From a virus: 64,000 bases of DNA. Positions 8,243 through 16,458 of the stretch are shown piece after piece. Under the pieces are notes generated by a model. It was not told where the DNA came from and ran no database searches. It saw only the letters and a list, made by a program, of their open reading frames with translations. The first letter of the stretch is position 1. Each line of letters opens with the position of its first letter. Made by a program: the position numbers and the translations under genes. The stretch lies in the IMG/VR virus record IMGVR_UViG_3300021479_000013, positions 1 to 64,000 of that record; one strand, given 5' to 3'.

Positions 8243-9420
8243 TTGTACCCCAGAAAGTATCCGTGGATAAGTTCGCCTACGTAGTAGATGTCTTCGGCGG
8301 TTAAATTTTGATGAATGCCGATCATAAAACCGCTGCGGGCCAAATTTTGGGAGACAGGATACTGTTCCATCATCCGGGGGAAAAGTTTCCTATATGCAGG
8401 ACTTTCCAGGAGCGGAAACATGTGGCGTGTTTCTACTCCGTGCTCTTCTAAATACATGAGCAGCTTCTCCCTGTCTACGTAGGGCTTGCAGATAATCGGG
8501 AACATCATCCATGAGTGAGTCATGTCATACGGGACGTAGGGAAGTTGAATCTCGTCTATAGAAGAAAGAAGGCTCATCAGCCTGGTTGCGTTATCTCGGC
8601 GTGCTGCCGCGTTTTGCTCAAACCGCTCCAGTTCCGATAAAGCCAGTGCGGCTTCCAGTTCCGTTGCCCGGTAAGAGTATCCGACCCGGTCAAACTTAAA
8701 CCTTCTCTCGACGACGTTTTGAAGTCCAGAGCCTGTAAGACCGTTGGCCGCGTCGATGCTCGAATACACCGAGTCCCGACCGTGTGCCATCAGCGAGCGG
8801 CAGAGTTCGGCCAGCTTGTCGTCGTTCGTCGTGACCAGACCGCCCACGCCGCCGACTACCAGGTGGTTGACGTAAGTGCTGAAGCAGCCCATATCTCCGA
8901 AGCTGCCTACAGGCTTTCCGTCGACCGTGGAGCCGACCGCTTCGCAGCTGTCTTCGATGACTTGCAAGCAGTGCCTCTTAGCGATATACATGATCTCGGT
9001 CATATCAGCGCCCAATCCGAAGAGATGGACAGGAATAATGGCGCGAGTCTTGGCTGTGATCTTGTCTTCGATCTTCCTGTACTCCATATTGTAGGTTCTA
9101 GGATTGACGTCGACGAAGACAGGTACCATGTTATTTTGCAGGACGATGTTACTGGTTGCAATGAAGGTGGTCGAAGGGACAATCACTTCGTCCCCGTCTT
9201 TGTATCCGTGGGTTTCGCGGAGAGCGGCTAGCGCGACTTGGAGTGCGCTCGTTCCGCTGTTCATGAAGACGCCGTGCTTGCAGCCGTGCATACTGGCGAA
9301 CTTCTCTTCGAACTCTCGTGTGTACTTGCCGTATGAGAGTCGGTTCGAGTCGAGGCAGTCGTTAACGTACCGCTTGCCTTGGTCTGAGATTGAAAGTGTT
9401 CCGAGCGTAATTTTTCTCAT
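8239..9420 (-). CDS. DegT/DnrJ/EryC1 family protein with His in place of the PLP lysine (ColD-like sugar 3-dehydratase candidate), 393 aa
   Basis: Fold and motifs are those of sugar aminotransferases: NSGTSALQVAL (54-64), PSTTFIATSN (82-91), EDSCEAVGS (156-164). At the place of the PLP-binding lysine the sequence reads FSTYVNHLVVGGVGG, giving His186. In the family this His is known from GDP-4-keto-6-deoxymannose 3-dehydratase (ColD), which dehydrates instead of transaminating. With Gmd in the same operon a 3,6-dideoxyhexose pathway is a reasonable inference. The start at 9420 has AAAGGA upstream; a longer frame to 9486 would overlap the next gene. Confidence 0.8.
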   Translation of the reverse strand: MRKITLGTLSISDQGKRYVNDCLDSNRLSYGKYTREFEEKFASMHGCKHGVFMNSGTSALQVALAALRETHGYKDGDEVIVPSTTFIATSNIVLQNNMVPVFVDVNPRTYNMEYRKIEDKITAKTRAIIPVHLFGLGADMTEIMYIAKRHCLQVIEDSCEAVGSTVDGKPVGSFGDMGCFSTYVNHLVVGGVGGLVTTNDDKLAELCRSLMAHGRDSVYSSIDAANGLTGSGLQNVVERRFKFDRVGYSYRATELEAALALSELERFEQNAAARRDNATRLMSLLSSIDEIQLPYVPYDMTHSWMMFPIICKPYVDREKLLMYLEEHGVETRHMFPLLESPAYRKLFPRMMEQYPVSQNLARSGFMIGIHQNLTAEDIYYVGELIHGYFLGYK

Positions 9421-9427
9421 ATGTCCT

Positions 9428-9970
9428 TTAGAACCTTTTAACGGTTGGAGCCACCTGATCGCGTGGTGAAATAAATAACGTAGCAAGACCGTTCACAGGC
9501 CACGGTATTCCGATGCTGGGGTCTTCCCAAAAGATAGCCCTGTCTTCTGCTGGGTTGTGGTACGCGTCGCATTTGTACTGGACTTCAGTATTGTCTTCCA
9601 GTGCCAGGAATCCCCTAGCGAAGTCGGACGAGGCCCACACTTGAATCTGATTCTCTTCGGTAGCGATCACCGAGTGGAATTTTAGAAATGTCGGAGAGTC
9701 CCTGTCGAAGTCCACCGAGACCATGTAAGCCGAGCCCCTGGTCACCCGCATAAGCTTGCTCATAGCAGGAGAGGGCTGGTAGTGTAGCCCTCGAACGGTA
9801 TTCCTCACGGAGCGGGAGTGAAGCTCCCTAACAAACTTCGGCAGGCCCAAAGATTCCATCTCGTTTTCAAGAAAGGTAACGGAGACGAACCCGCGCTCGT
9901 CCTTATAGACAGGCGGCGTGATGACTTTCACCCGGCCATCGAAATAGGTATCCATGTGAAAGAGGCTCAT
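9428..9970 (-). CDS. RmlC-like dTDP-4-dehydrorhamnose 3,5-epimerase family protein, 180 aa
   Basis: Cupin-fold epimerase of nucleotide-linked keto-sugars. Visible family marks: DERGFVSVTF (24-33), VRGLHYQ (58-64) with the catalytic His region, RVTRGSAYMVSVD (74-86) and FARGFLALED near 118. The length is that of normal RmlC proteins. No RmlA, B or D is present, so the substrate may be a GDP- or UDP-keto-sugar. ATGA overlap with the SDR gene. Confidence 0.85.
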   Translation of the reverse strand: MSLFHMDTYFDGRVKVITPPVYKDERGFVSVTFLENEMESLGLPKFVRELHSRSVRNTVRGLHYQPSPAMSKLMRVTRGSAYMVSVDFDRDSPTFLKFHSVIATEENQIQVWASSDFARGFLALEDNTEVQYKCDAYHNPAEDRAIFWEDPSIGIPWPVNGLATLFISPRDQVAPTVKRF

Positions 9971-10947
9971 ACGCCACCTCGGTGCCAGTCGATTGTATTT
10001 TTTAATCCTTCTTCCAGGCCCACAAAATGCGTCTTCTTAAACTCTTTCATGACCCGCCAAACATCCATCACGACATTGCCCGAAGCGCCGGACAGTTGAT
10101 TCTGCCCTGGAGCAAGCTTGGAGTCTGACATATAAGCAATCTCGGAAGCGATAAAATCTATTGTGTAAGTGTTTGGAGAGCCGACGTTGTACACGGGCTG
10201 TGTGCCATGCAGTAGGATATTCCACATCATCTCGATGGCGTCTCGTATATAGCAGAACGTGCGGTACTCACTGCCTGAGAATTTCATCTGTATCAGGCCC
10301 TCTCTTAAAGACTGATCGATAAACGAACTGATCGCCCTGGAGTCGCCTCGCCGCGCACCAGGTCCGTATACGAGAGATAGTCTAGCAGACCGTGCGTCGA
10401 CTCCCGATTCACGGAACGCGTTTACGATTGCCTCCCCGCACATCTTACCTTGGATATATCCCGCTCTGCGGTGGTACGGGCTTGTGGTTCCGATCTGAGA
10501 TTCGTCGGCGGTGCTCAGTCCGCTGTAAACTTCGGAAGAGCTGGCGAAGAGAAACTTTCCTCCAGGTTTCAAAGTGCTTAAGAGCTTGGCCGTCATCGCG
10601 GTATTGATTCGAATCGTCTCAAGCTGATTGACGGTAAATTTCGAAGGCTGCGCGTACCCGGCTAGGTGTAAAACCACGTCGGCGGGCGCGAATGGCTCGT
10701 CTATTAAAACAATCCGTCCGTGGCGCGCGATCTCTTTGGTGTAGTCTTCTGGGTCTGAGTGACAGACTCCGAAGACCTTCATATCGTAGCCCATGTTATT
10801 CAAAATAGACAGGCACGTTAAGACGTGCGTCCCGATCAGACCTGTTGCGCCTGTCACCAGAACGGTTTTGCCTTTCAGCCAATCGAAGTCGACCCTCTTC
10901 AATACCTCGGTCGCGTCTGACCATATGATGTCTAGCCTATTTCTCAC
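9967..10947 (-). CDS. NAD-dependent epimerase/dehydratase (extended SDR), 326 aa
   Basis: The nucleotide-binding motif GATGLIGTH lies near residues 37-45. ASSSEVYSG gives the Ser, and YIQGK the YxxxK pair, with GEAI following as in UDP-glucuronate decarboxylase and GDP-sugar epimerases. I choose the GTG start at 10947 because TTTGGAG precedes it at good spacing and it lies about 20 bases after the promoter at 10974-11002. It probably modifies the keto-sugar made by its neighbours; the exact reaction is unknown. Confidence 0.82.
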   Translation of the reverse strand: MRNRLDIIWSDATEVLKRVDFDWLKGKTVLVTGATGLIGTHVLTCLSILNNMGYDMKVFGVCHSDPEDYTKEIARHGRIVLIDEPFAPADVVLHLAGYAQPSKFTVNQLETIRINTAMTAKLLSTLKPGGKFLFASSSEVYSGLSTADESQIGTTSPYHRRAGYIQGKMCGEAIVNAFRESGVDARSARLSLVYGPGARRGDSRAISSFIDQSLREGLIQMKFSGSEYRTFCYIRDAIEMMWNILLHGTQPVYNVGSPNTYTIDFIASEIAYMSDSKLAPGQNQLSGASGNVVMDVWRVMKEFKKTHFVGLEEGLKNTIDWHRGGV

Positions 10948-11476
10948 TATAGTAATCTCCAAACTCAACGCACATAGTAGCACATCCGTCCGTTCTTGTC
11001 AAGGCCTTTTCGTAGGCCGGGAAGACGTCTTCTGGTTCGTCTAGACGGATGACTTCGACGGTGGTAAGCATGAGTTTAAATGCATCTGTGTAATCGTTGA
11101 CGTGCTGGTGAGAAGGGTGCAGCGGGCGTTCGGAGCCGATACCGGTGCGTATGATGACCTTGGGCTGATAACCGCCCTGGCTCATCGCTGAGAGCTTATC
11201 TAGATGCCCCACAAGCTGGTTAACGGCCAGGAGGAGGAAATTCCATCTAGGAAAAATTGTTACGGGCACGAAACCACCCAGTGCCAGTCCAATAGACGCC
11301 CCCATTTGTAACTCTTCTGCGACGGGGAATTCCGTGAGTTTATCTTTAGATACGTTAACGAGGGTCCCAGACATCGCAGTTCCCGGGAACCCGACGGCTT
11401 GTCCCAGAAAAATCGTACGCGGGTCGGCAGCCAAATAAGCCATCGCTCTGGTTAGTTCTTGTTGGTATTTTCCCAT
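10937..11476 (-). CDS. Transketolase-like pyrimidine-binding (beta) subunit of a ThDP enzyme, 179 aa
   Basis: Matches the pyrimidine-binding domain of transketolase and E1-beta proteins: FPVAEELQMGASIGLALGG carries the conserved Glu that activates thiamine diphosphate, followed by PVTIFPRWNFLLLAVNQL and GSERPLHPSHQH. Much shorter than E1-beta because the third domain is absent. The ATG overlaps the TGA of the alpha-like gene by one base, so the two are presumably made and assembled together. Confidence 0.8.
   Translation of the reverse strand: MGKYQQELTRAMAYLAADPRTIFLGQAVGFPGTAMSGTLVNVSKDKLTEFPVAEELQMGASIGLALGGFVPVTIFPRWNFLLLAVNQLVGHLDKLSAMSQGGYQPKVIIRTGIGSERPLHPSHQHVNDYTDAFKLMLTTVEVIRLDEPEDVFPAYEKALTRTDGCATMCVEFGDYYSEK
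10974..11002 (-). promoter_or_regulatory. Sigma70-like promoter inside the glycan cassette
   Basis: Minus-strand TTGACA, 17-base spacer ending TGTGC, then TACTAT, about 27 bases before the GTG start at 10947. It lies in the 3' part of the ThDP beta-like gene, so it could raise expression of the sugar-nucleotide enzymes separately from the transferases upstream. Confidence 0.65.
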
Positions 11477-12105
11477 CAGAAGTTTACTCTTTTCCCTGCC
11501 CCAGCGTGGGGCCACTTCTCGGCTTTGTACCTGAAGTGCGTTACTTTGTCTGAGAATGTTGCCTTGTGTTCTGCATCTGTTGTAAACTCGTCACCGAATT
11601 CATTCTTCAATCCCCACGCCTTGCGAGTGTCTGTGCATACAGAAAGATTATTGTCCTCGACATGAAAAAATACGGGTAGGTCAAAATTTTCTACATACTT
11701 AATGCTTTCGTAAGCTATCCCAGTTTCAGATGTCATGTCGCCTAGAAAAATGTGTACGCTCTCATTACCAAATCTGCGTTTGATAGCCATACCAAGTCCT
11801 ACACCAATGGGTAAAACACCACCAATGATGGCACTAGATAAAATGCGATACTCAGGAAAGCTGAGAGCAATTGAGTATCCAGCCATAATCTTGGCTTTCA
11901 ACTCTGCCGGGGGTACACCTTTTAAAAGGCAGGGGTAATGGCTTCTCCACGAGCAGAGCACCCAATCTTGGGGGCTTATACCTTTGAAGATTTCGATTAG
12001 TTCCTTCTCCCCGCCGCTGTACAAATGGACCGGGGCCTTGATCTTCCCAGCGTTGAACTCGGCTGCGATATCATCTTCGAACGCGATTAATTCTTCCGCA
12101 ATCAT
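11476..12105 (-). CDS. Thiamine-diphosphate enzyme alpha-like subunit, 209 aa
   Basis: The ThDP motif is present as GDMTSETG (122-129) and DNN (151-153), a spacing close to the classical GDG-X-NN motif. SSAIIGGVLPIGVGLGMAIK (90-109) matches the helix before it in E1-alpha proteins. Shorter than bacterial E1-alpha. With the downstream beta-like gene it would form a two-chain decarboxylase/ketolase-type enzyme; in a glycan cassette it may build a branched-chain or acyl-modified sugar. That role is inference. Confidence 0.78.
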   Translation of the reverse strand: MIAEELIAFEDDIAAEFNAGKIKAPVHLYSGGEKELIEIFKGISPQDWVLCSWRSHYPCLLKGVPPAELKAKIMAGYSIALSFPEYRILSSAIIGGVLPIGVGLGMAIKRRFGNESVHIFLGDMTSETGIAYESIKYVENFDLPVFFHVEDNNLSVCTDTRKAWGLKNEFGDEFTTDAEHKATFSDKVTHFRYKAEKWPHAGAGKRVNF

Positions 12106-12106
12106 A

Positions 12107-12901
12107 TTATCTCCAGAGGTCCGGGTGCAGCAGGTGAATCAGTCTTACCAGTCCGCTGTGGGCTTTCGTGGCCTGGGTTATCATAGAAACGGGCTTCACT
12201 CGGTAGTGGAACAAGGGCTCGTTTACCACCCCAACGGTCCAACCACGCTTCAAAATGTCCAGCCACATGTTCCAATCCTCGTAGCCCAAAATCTTTGTGC
12301 TGCCAGCGACGTCTATGAATATAGTCTCGTAGCCGGGGGTCTGCTCAAATGCCGTCCTACGAATCAAAGAGCATACGGGAAGGTCATTGCTGACCATCTC
12401 GCTCGCTAGGGACAGCCCCTTCGGCGGGATGCGGTTGTGCAGCAGTCCCTCGTACTGCATATCCGTCGACACAATTCCGATGCCCTGGTTAACCATCAAC
12501 GGGACGGTGCGTTCCAGATAGTTGGGCTCGATCCAGTCGTCCGAGTCGAGAGGCAGGATAAACTCGCCGTCGCCTGCTCGTATGCCTTCGTTCCTAGATG
12601 TTGAAAGTCCTCGGTTCTCCCGGTCAATAATCTTCAACCTTCCGTTAAAGTTCCAGCACCCAGGGACAGGCTCCATCATCTCGGCTTCCGCGTAACGCTT
12701 GACCATCAGCTCCCGCATCTCTCTGTTCCATCGGTCGACCATCTCGCGCACGACCACCATAGAGTGGTCCGTGGAGCCGTCGTTGACCACGGTTATGTCG
12801 AAGTCCGGGTAAGTCTGCGCCATCGCAGAATTTAAGCACTGCTCGATAAACTCTTCCTGATTGAAGAGCGGTATTACGATATTCACTTTTCCGACTTTCA
12901 T
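12107..12901 (-). CDS. Family 2 glycosyltransferase, 264 aa
   Basis: Classical GT2: VNIVIPLFNQEEFIEQCLNS at the N-terminus, VVNDGSTD, then ENRGLSTSRNEGI, and PLDSDDWIEPN containing the DxD. YEDWNMWLDI is the usual acceptor-side ED motif. An insertion between VVNDGSTD and ENRG is longer than usual. The start at ATG 12901 overlaps the preceding TGA as ATGA. Inverting transfer of an unknown sugar. Confidence 0.88.
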   Translation of the reverse strand: MKVGKVNIVIPLFNQEEFIEQCLNSAMAQTYPDFDITVVNDGSTDHSMVVVREMVDRWNREMRELMVKRYAEAEMMEPVPGCWNFNGRLKIIDRENRGLSTSRNEGIRAGDGEFILPLDSDDWIEPNYLERTVPLMVNQGIGIVSTDMQYEGLLHNRIPPKGLSLASEMVSNDLPVCSLIRRTAFEQTPGYETIFIDVAGSTKILGYEDWNMWLDILKRGWTVGVVNEPLFHYRVKPVSMITQATKAHSGLVRLIHLLHPDLWR

Positions 12902-13617
12902 ATTCTCACCCACGCCTCTGGTACGATTCCCGAGCTATCCAACTCTTGCGTTACAAACCACTGCTTCGGAGCGACAACCAACTTCTGCGGTCCCAGATAA
13001 GCTCCCCACCAGCTATAGCTGCTGTTGGCAATCACGTGGTATTCGCACCTGGACATTGTGTTTAAATCCTCGTACTTGTTGTCGCCTTCCGCGATCTCGA
13101 AGTCCGGGAAGTTTTGCTTGCACCAATTTCGATCATCTGAGAATACCAGAACAGGCACAAGAGAGCCCACCTCTCTACGGATGTGCGCGATTGCCAGGCG
13201 GTAATAATCAAGTCCAGGCATCCCGTGAAAGTGCTCCAGTCCCACGTAGTCTTGGCGACGGACATGGGCCGCGATATAAGTCAACCTAGAGCTTACCGGG
13301 AACTTGAAGGCCTCTCGAATCTTGTATGAGATTCCTTCTAGATATTTGGGAGATTGCCAATAACCGACCAGAGTAGAAGGGTCTTCGGGGGATAGATAAG
13401 TAGGATTATAGGTTAGGCCGTTTTCGTAGACTTCTTTACCTACAGACTTTCCCTCGGCTTTAATTCCGAAGTATCCAAGAGAAAACTCCCGGTGTGTTCC
13501 TTCTATCAGATAAGACCTATCCAGTTGGACCTGATATCCTCTGTGCTGCAAGGACATAGCGAACGCCGACTGCCAGAGCTGATTTCCGAGGCCTCCAAGT
13601 AGTCGTACCGTAATCAT
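12898..13617 (-). CDS. GT11-type alpha-1,2-fucosyltransferase-like protein, 239 aa
   Basis: GT11 enzymes add L-fucose alpha-1,2 to galactose from GDP-fucose. The marks are all here: LLGGLGNQLWQSAFA (6-20), the donor-binding HVRRQDY (118-124), and IANSSYSWWGAYLG near 197-209. The length is somewhat short for the family. Start at 13617 overlaps the upstream stop; a longer frame to 13677 lies inside the GT6-like gene. Gmd at 5569 makes the precursor of GDP-fucose; a clear GDP-fucose synthase is not visible and may be host-supplied or replaced by the cassette SDR. Confidence 0.86.
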   Translation of the reverse strand: MITVRLLGGLGNQLWQSAFAMSLQHRGYQVQLDRSYLIEGTHREFSLGYFGIKAEGKSVGKEVYENGLTYNPTYLSPEDPSTLVGYWQSPKYLEGISYKIREAFKFPVSSRLTYIAAHVRRQDYVGLEHFHGMPGLDYYRLAIAHIRREVGSLVPVLVFSDDRNWCKQNFPDFEIAEGDNKYEDLNTMSRCEYHVIANSSYSWWGAYLGPQKLVVAPKQWFVTQELDSSGIVPEAWVRI

Positions 13618-14309
13618 CGCTTCCCCTTGTCTAGTGCCAGAATCTTCGGCGTGACGTTCAGCCCCGCAGCCTTCCACTTGTTGGTATAATATTCGGATGC
13701 GTTTTCGGGGTAGCAGTAAGAGGGGTCAAGAACCGTACAAGGCGGGTGCTCGTGAAGATAGCGATTCAAGTGCGACTCGTCGTGCCATACTGCGAGCACG
13801 CCGCAAGATTCGTCCACACTGATGTGATAGGCTAGATCGGTAGCCATTCTCAAAAATGTCGAAGTTGCGCCGCCGTTGAATCCTCCACAAAAGTATTTAT
13901 TTACAGAGCCCGGGGTAATAGAGGCCGCTGAGTGTATTCTTCGTTCCGGAGTCCCGCAAGAGCCAACATAGCCTGGGTGTAGGGTGGCGGTTATGCCGTT
14001 GGAGAAGATTTCTTCTCCGACTGGGGCGACGAAGCGCATGTCGGAGTCGATGTAAAAAACTTGGTCGTACTTTTTCAATTGCCAATCTTGCTGCAGAATT
14101 GTGTGGTACCTGTATAGAGTTTCTTTAGGGAAGCCGAGAGCTTCCTTGATTAGTACAAATTTCGCATCGAAGGTGCTGGCCGCTTCCAGAGTATCCGTCC
14201 ACACAATCGCATCGTGTTCAACGAAAAATTCTTGAGCAGACTCCAAAAGCTGGGGAACGAACGCATGGTACTTTTCTCCTGTGGCGATAATTAAAAGCGC
14301 GGTCTTCAC
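13614..14309 (-). CDS. GT6-type (ABO-like) alpha-1,3-glycosyltransferase, 231 aa
   Basis: Family GT6 holds the mammalian histo-blood-group A/B transferases and some bacterial homologues that add Gal or GalNAc alpha-1,3 to galactose. Seen here: VFYIDSDMRF (84-93) with the DxD, LHPGYVG (110-116), YFCGGFNGG (139-147), and WHDESHLNRYL (175-185), a GT6 hallmark with the catalytic Glu, then PSYCYPE. It lies between GT11-like and GT31-like genes, each joined by a 4-base overlap. Confidence 0.85.
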   Translation of the reverse strand: MKTALLIIATGEKYHAFVPQLLESAQEFFVEHDAIVWTDTLEAASTFDAKFVLIKEALGFPKETLYRYHTILQQDWQLKKYDQVFYIDSDMRFVAPVGEEIFSNGITATLHPGYVGSCGTPERRIHSAASITPGSVNKYFCGGFNGGATSTFLRMATDLAYHISVDESCGVLAVWHDESHLNRYLHEHPPCTVLDPSYCYPENASEYYTNKWKAAGLNVTPKILALDKGKR

Positions 14310-14995
14310 GAGTTCACCGTCTTGTTAACCAGGTGAGCCGTTTCCATCCACTTGTACTCAAGTTTGTAGCCCGACTTGTACTTCGAGGACGGGAAGTGCT
14401 GAGAGTAGCTGCCCGCTGGCAGGTCGAGAGCGATCATATCGCCCTTACGCAGTTCCTGTCCAAGGACGGACCCGACCCAGAGGTCTTCTGCCCAACCTTG
14501 TGGGAACGTGTCCGCTATCAGCGCGACCGCGTTCCGAGATAGAAAGTACCCGTACCCGCCTGACGCCCACGGGTGACATTCCTGGATGCTGGTGACCAGC
14601 CCTTCCCGGCTAACCGCGTCGTAAGGAAAGGTCTCGCCTATCGGGCGGCTGATCTTGCCGACGTAGTCGTACCGCTGGTAGCCACAGGTCAGAAGCCTGC
14701 TCACGTTCACGTACGTGTCGGTGTCGCACAGGAAAACGTTATCGATATTCTTCCCGTAAGCCCACTGGCATATCGCCCTGGTCTTGGAAGGCAGGGAGTT
14801 GTAATCGTCCGCCGTATCGACCGCGACCTCGTCAGACTTGTAAACTCGGCTAGTCCGTCCGTCTCGCTCCGCGCCGACGAAGAATTTCAGGTGCGCCTTG
14901 CCCTTAAGTTCCTGGCCCCAGGTCGCGCGAATCACATCGTGGAAGCCGCGATCTAAGTCGGCCTTACAGCTTTTCACCGCTACGAGTAAGCTCAT
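14306..14995 (-). CDS. GT31-like (beta-1,3-galactosyltransferase/Fringe type) glycosyltransferase, 229 aa
   Basis: The order of motifs fits GT31: AIRATWG-like VIRATWGQEL (21-30), FLCDTDTYVNVSRL (88-101) with the DxD, HPWASGGYGYFLSR (about 139-152), and AEDLWVGSVLG (about 168-178). GT31 members add Gal or GlcNAc in beta-1,3 linkage. The protein is a bare catalytic domain without membrane anchor, as expected for cytoplasmic action in an infected bacterium. Confidence 0.78.
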   Translation of the reverse strand: MSLLVAVKSCKADLDRGFHDVIRATWGQELKGKAHLKFFVGAERDGRTSRVYKSDEVAVDTADDYNSLPSKTRAICQWAYGKNIDNVFLCDTDTYVNVSRLLTCGYQRYDYVGKISRPIGETFPYDAVSREGLVTSIQECHPWASGGYGYFLSRNAVALIADTFPQGWAEDLWVGSVLGQELRKGDMIALDLPAGSYSQHFPSSKYKSGYKLEYKWMETAHLVNKTVNS

Positions 14996-15735
14996 TTTAC
15001 CTCTTCGTCGAATCCGTAATATTTCTTGATACCACGCTTCTTCATCATCAGCGCGTGCCCTGTTGTGAGAGCACGGCGGCGGAATGCTTTATATCTCGGG
15101 TCCTGCTTGCTCGCATCGTACTCCATTTGATTGACGTTAACGTTCGGCAGAAACATGACAACCACACCAGCTTCCTTCAAGTCAAGAAAGAAATCCACGT
15201 GTTCGCCGCCAACAGGCCTGATTGCCTCATCCCAAGGAAACGCCCGCAGAACGTAAGTACGAGCGAGAAAATAGTTGGCCGCTATATCTACTCGGACTAA
15301 ACTGCCATGTTGCATCTCCACGCGGTGTTCCTTAATATACTCGCCTGGTACGTATTCAAGGGTCCCTTCGTAAGGCCTGTCGTTGACCCGACCGGCTACT
15401 ACATCGATCTCGTATCCTATGTTTATCTCTGACGCTCCCAGAGCCTTCCTCATCTTGATAATTCCTTCCCTCGCTTCATCGGTTGAGAAGTCGAAATCAT
15501 CGCTGCCTATCAGCGTGTACCGCGTTTGAACTTGCGCGACACCCGCGTTACGCTTTGCTGTCAATCCCGAATCATAGGGCAGGTAAATCTCGTTCGCCGT
15601 TTGAGGAATCACGCCGTCATCCGACACAACTACAACGTCGCACTCGGGTAGGTTCTCCCTAATGCCCGCGAGACAGTCAAACAGATAGCCTCTGCGGTGG
15701 AACGTTGGGATGACAATTGTAATATCACTAAGCAC
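14992..15735 (-). CDS. GT2-type glycosyltransferase, GalNAc-transferase-like, 247 aa
   Basis: DITIVIPTFHRRGYLFDCL and VVSDDGV open a GT2 fold; LTAKRNAGVAQVQTRYTLIG and SDDFDF supply the metal site, and VGGEHVDFFLDLKEAG is close to the acceptor-side motif of beta-1,4-N-acetylgalactosaminyltransferases. It is the first gene of the glycan cassette in transcription order. Donor is a guess from the HVDFFL motif. Confidence 0.78.
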   Translation of the reverse strand: MLSDITIVIPTFHRRGYLFDCLAGIRENLPECDVVVVSDDGVIPQTANEIYLPYDSGLTAKRNAGVAQVQTRYTLIGSDDFDFSTDEAREGIIKMRKALGASEINIGYEIDVVAGRVNDRPYEGTLEYVPGEYIKEHRVEMQHGSLVRVDIAANYFLARTYVLRAFPWDEAIRPVGGEHVDFFLDLKEAGVVVMFLPNVNVNQMEYDASKQDPRYKAFRRRALTTGHALMMKKRGIKKYYGFDEEVK

Positions 15736-15913
15736 GCTTCACCGTGATATCGTATTCGTTAGGGGTGTAATTAAACATCTGAAAATTGTAGCAGTCCCTG
15801 GGATTGTGGCGGATTTCCAGAAATTGCTCGACGCCGTCTGCCATGATGTCGCTGTACTCTTTAATCATGTCCGAGACGTGGAGGTCCTGGACTTTTTGGA
15901 ATTCCCAGTTCAT
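15728..15913 (-). CDS. Hypothetical protein, 61 aa
   Basis: ATG 15913 overlaps the preceding TGA (ATGA). Sequence starts MNWEFQKVQDLHVSDMIKEY; acidic and aromatic, soluble. A longer frame from 16207 would be the shadow of the upstream gene. The 3' end overlaps the first glycosyltransferase by 8 bases, which ties the cassette to the upstream operon. No family recognised. Confidence 0.6.
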   Translation of the reverse strand: MNWEFQKVQDLHVSDMIKEYSDIMADGVEQFLEIRHNPRDCYNFQMFNYTPNEYDITVKRA

Positions 15914-16458
15914 AGCAGTCCCTTGTTGATGCGCTTCGAAACGTCTGCGCGTCGACGGTATTCCCTGTCGCTCTCTTCCCGCTCTCGCCTGATATCGCGA
16001 GCCGCGAGGACTCTGCACCGTTGCAGGTTCTCTTGGAAGTCGGCAGCCTTGTCGTCCAGTGAAAATCCGAGGTAGCTGAAAATCGCCCTGGTCTTCTCGA
16101 TCAGTATCAGCTTGATTCTGGAAGGGTGCGGCTTCAGCCTTTTCTTGGCGAAGGACTGACGGCCCATTACCTGGCCGCGCGTCGCGCGCTCGTCGGGGCG
16201 CATGCACGTACGGTAGTCAGGGACCAGTTCGCCCTTGTCGTTCTCCCTAAAGTACTCGTAGTCGTGAATCGTGTACGTGAAGACCTGCTCGCACTTCTTC
16301 TCGTTCTCGCGATGGCGGGTCCCGCAGACGTAACACTTCTTCATGCGCCCCAGCTCCGGGTGTCTCTCTGAGTAAGACAAGTTTCCGATGCTGGCTAGAG
16401 CCTTGTCGACTGCGATCTGTAATTCTATCGATGCGATGAACGGGTCTTTAGTATCCAT
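15910..16458 (-). CDS. Hypothetical protein with zinc-knuckle, 182 aa
   Basis: ATG 16458 overlaps the stop of the previous gene as TAATG. MKKCYVCGTRHRENEKKCEQV near residues 40-60 looks like a CxxC...C metal site. The C-terminal third is very rich in Arg, Glu and Asp. No family recognised. Confidence 0.6.
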   Translation of the reverse strand: MDTKDPFIASIELQIAVDKALASIGNLSYSERHPELGRMKKCYVCGTRHRENEKKCEQVFTYTIHDYEYFRENDKGELVPDYRTCMRPDERATRGQVMGRQSFAKKRLKPHPSRIKLILIEKTRAIFSYLGFSLDDKAADFQENLQRCRVLAARDIRREREESDREYRRRADVSKRINKGLL

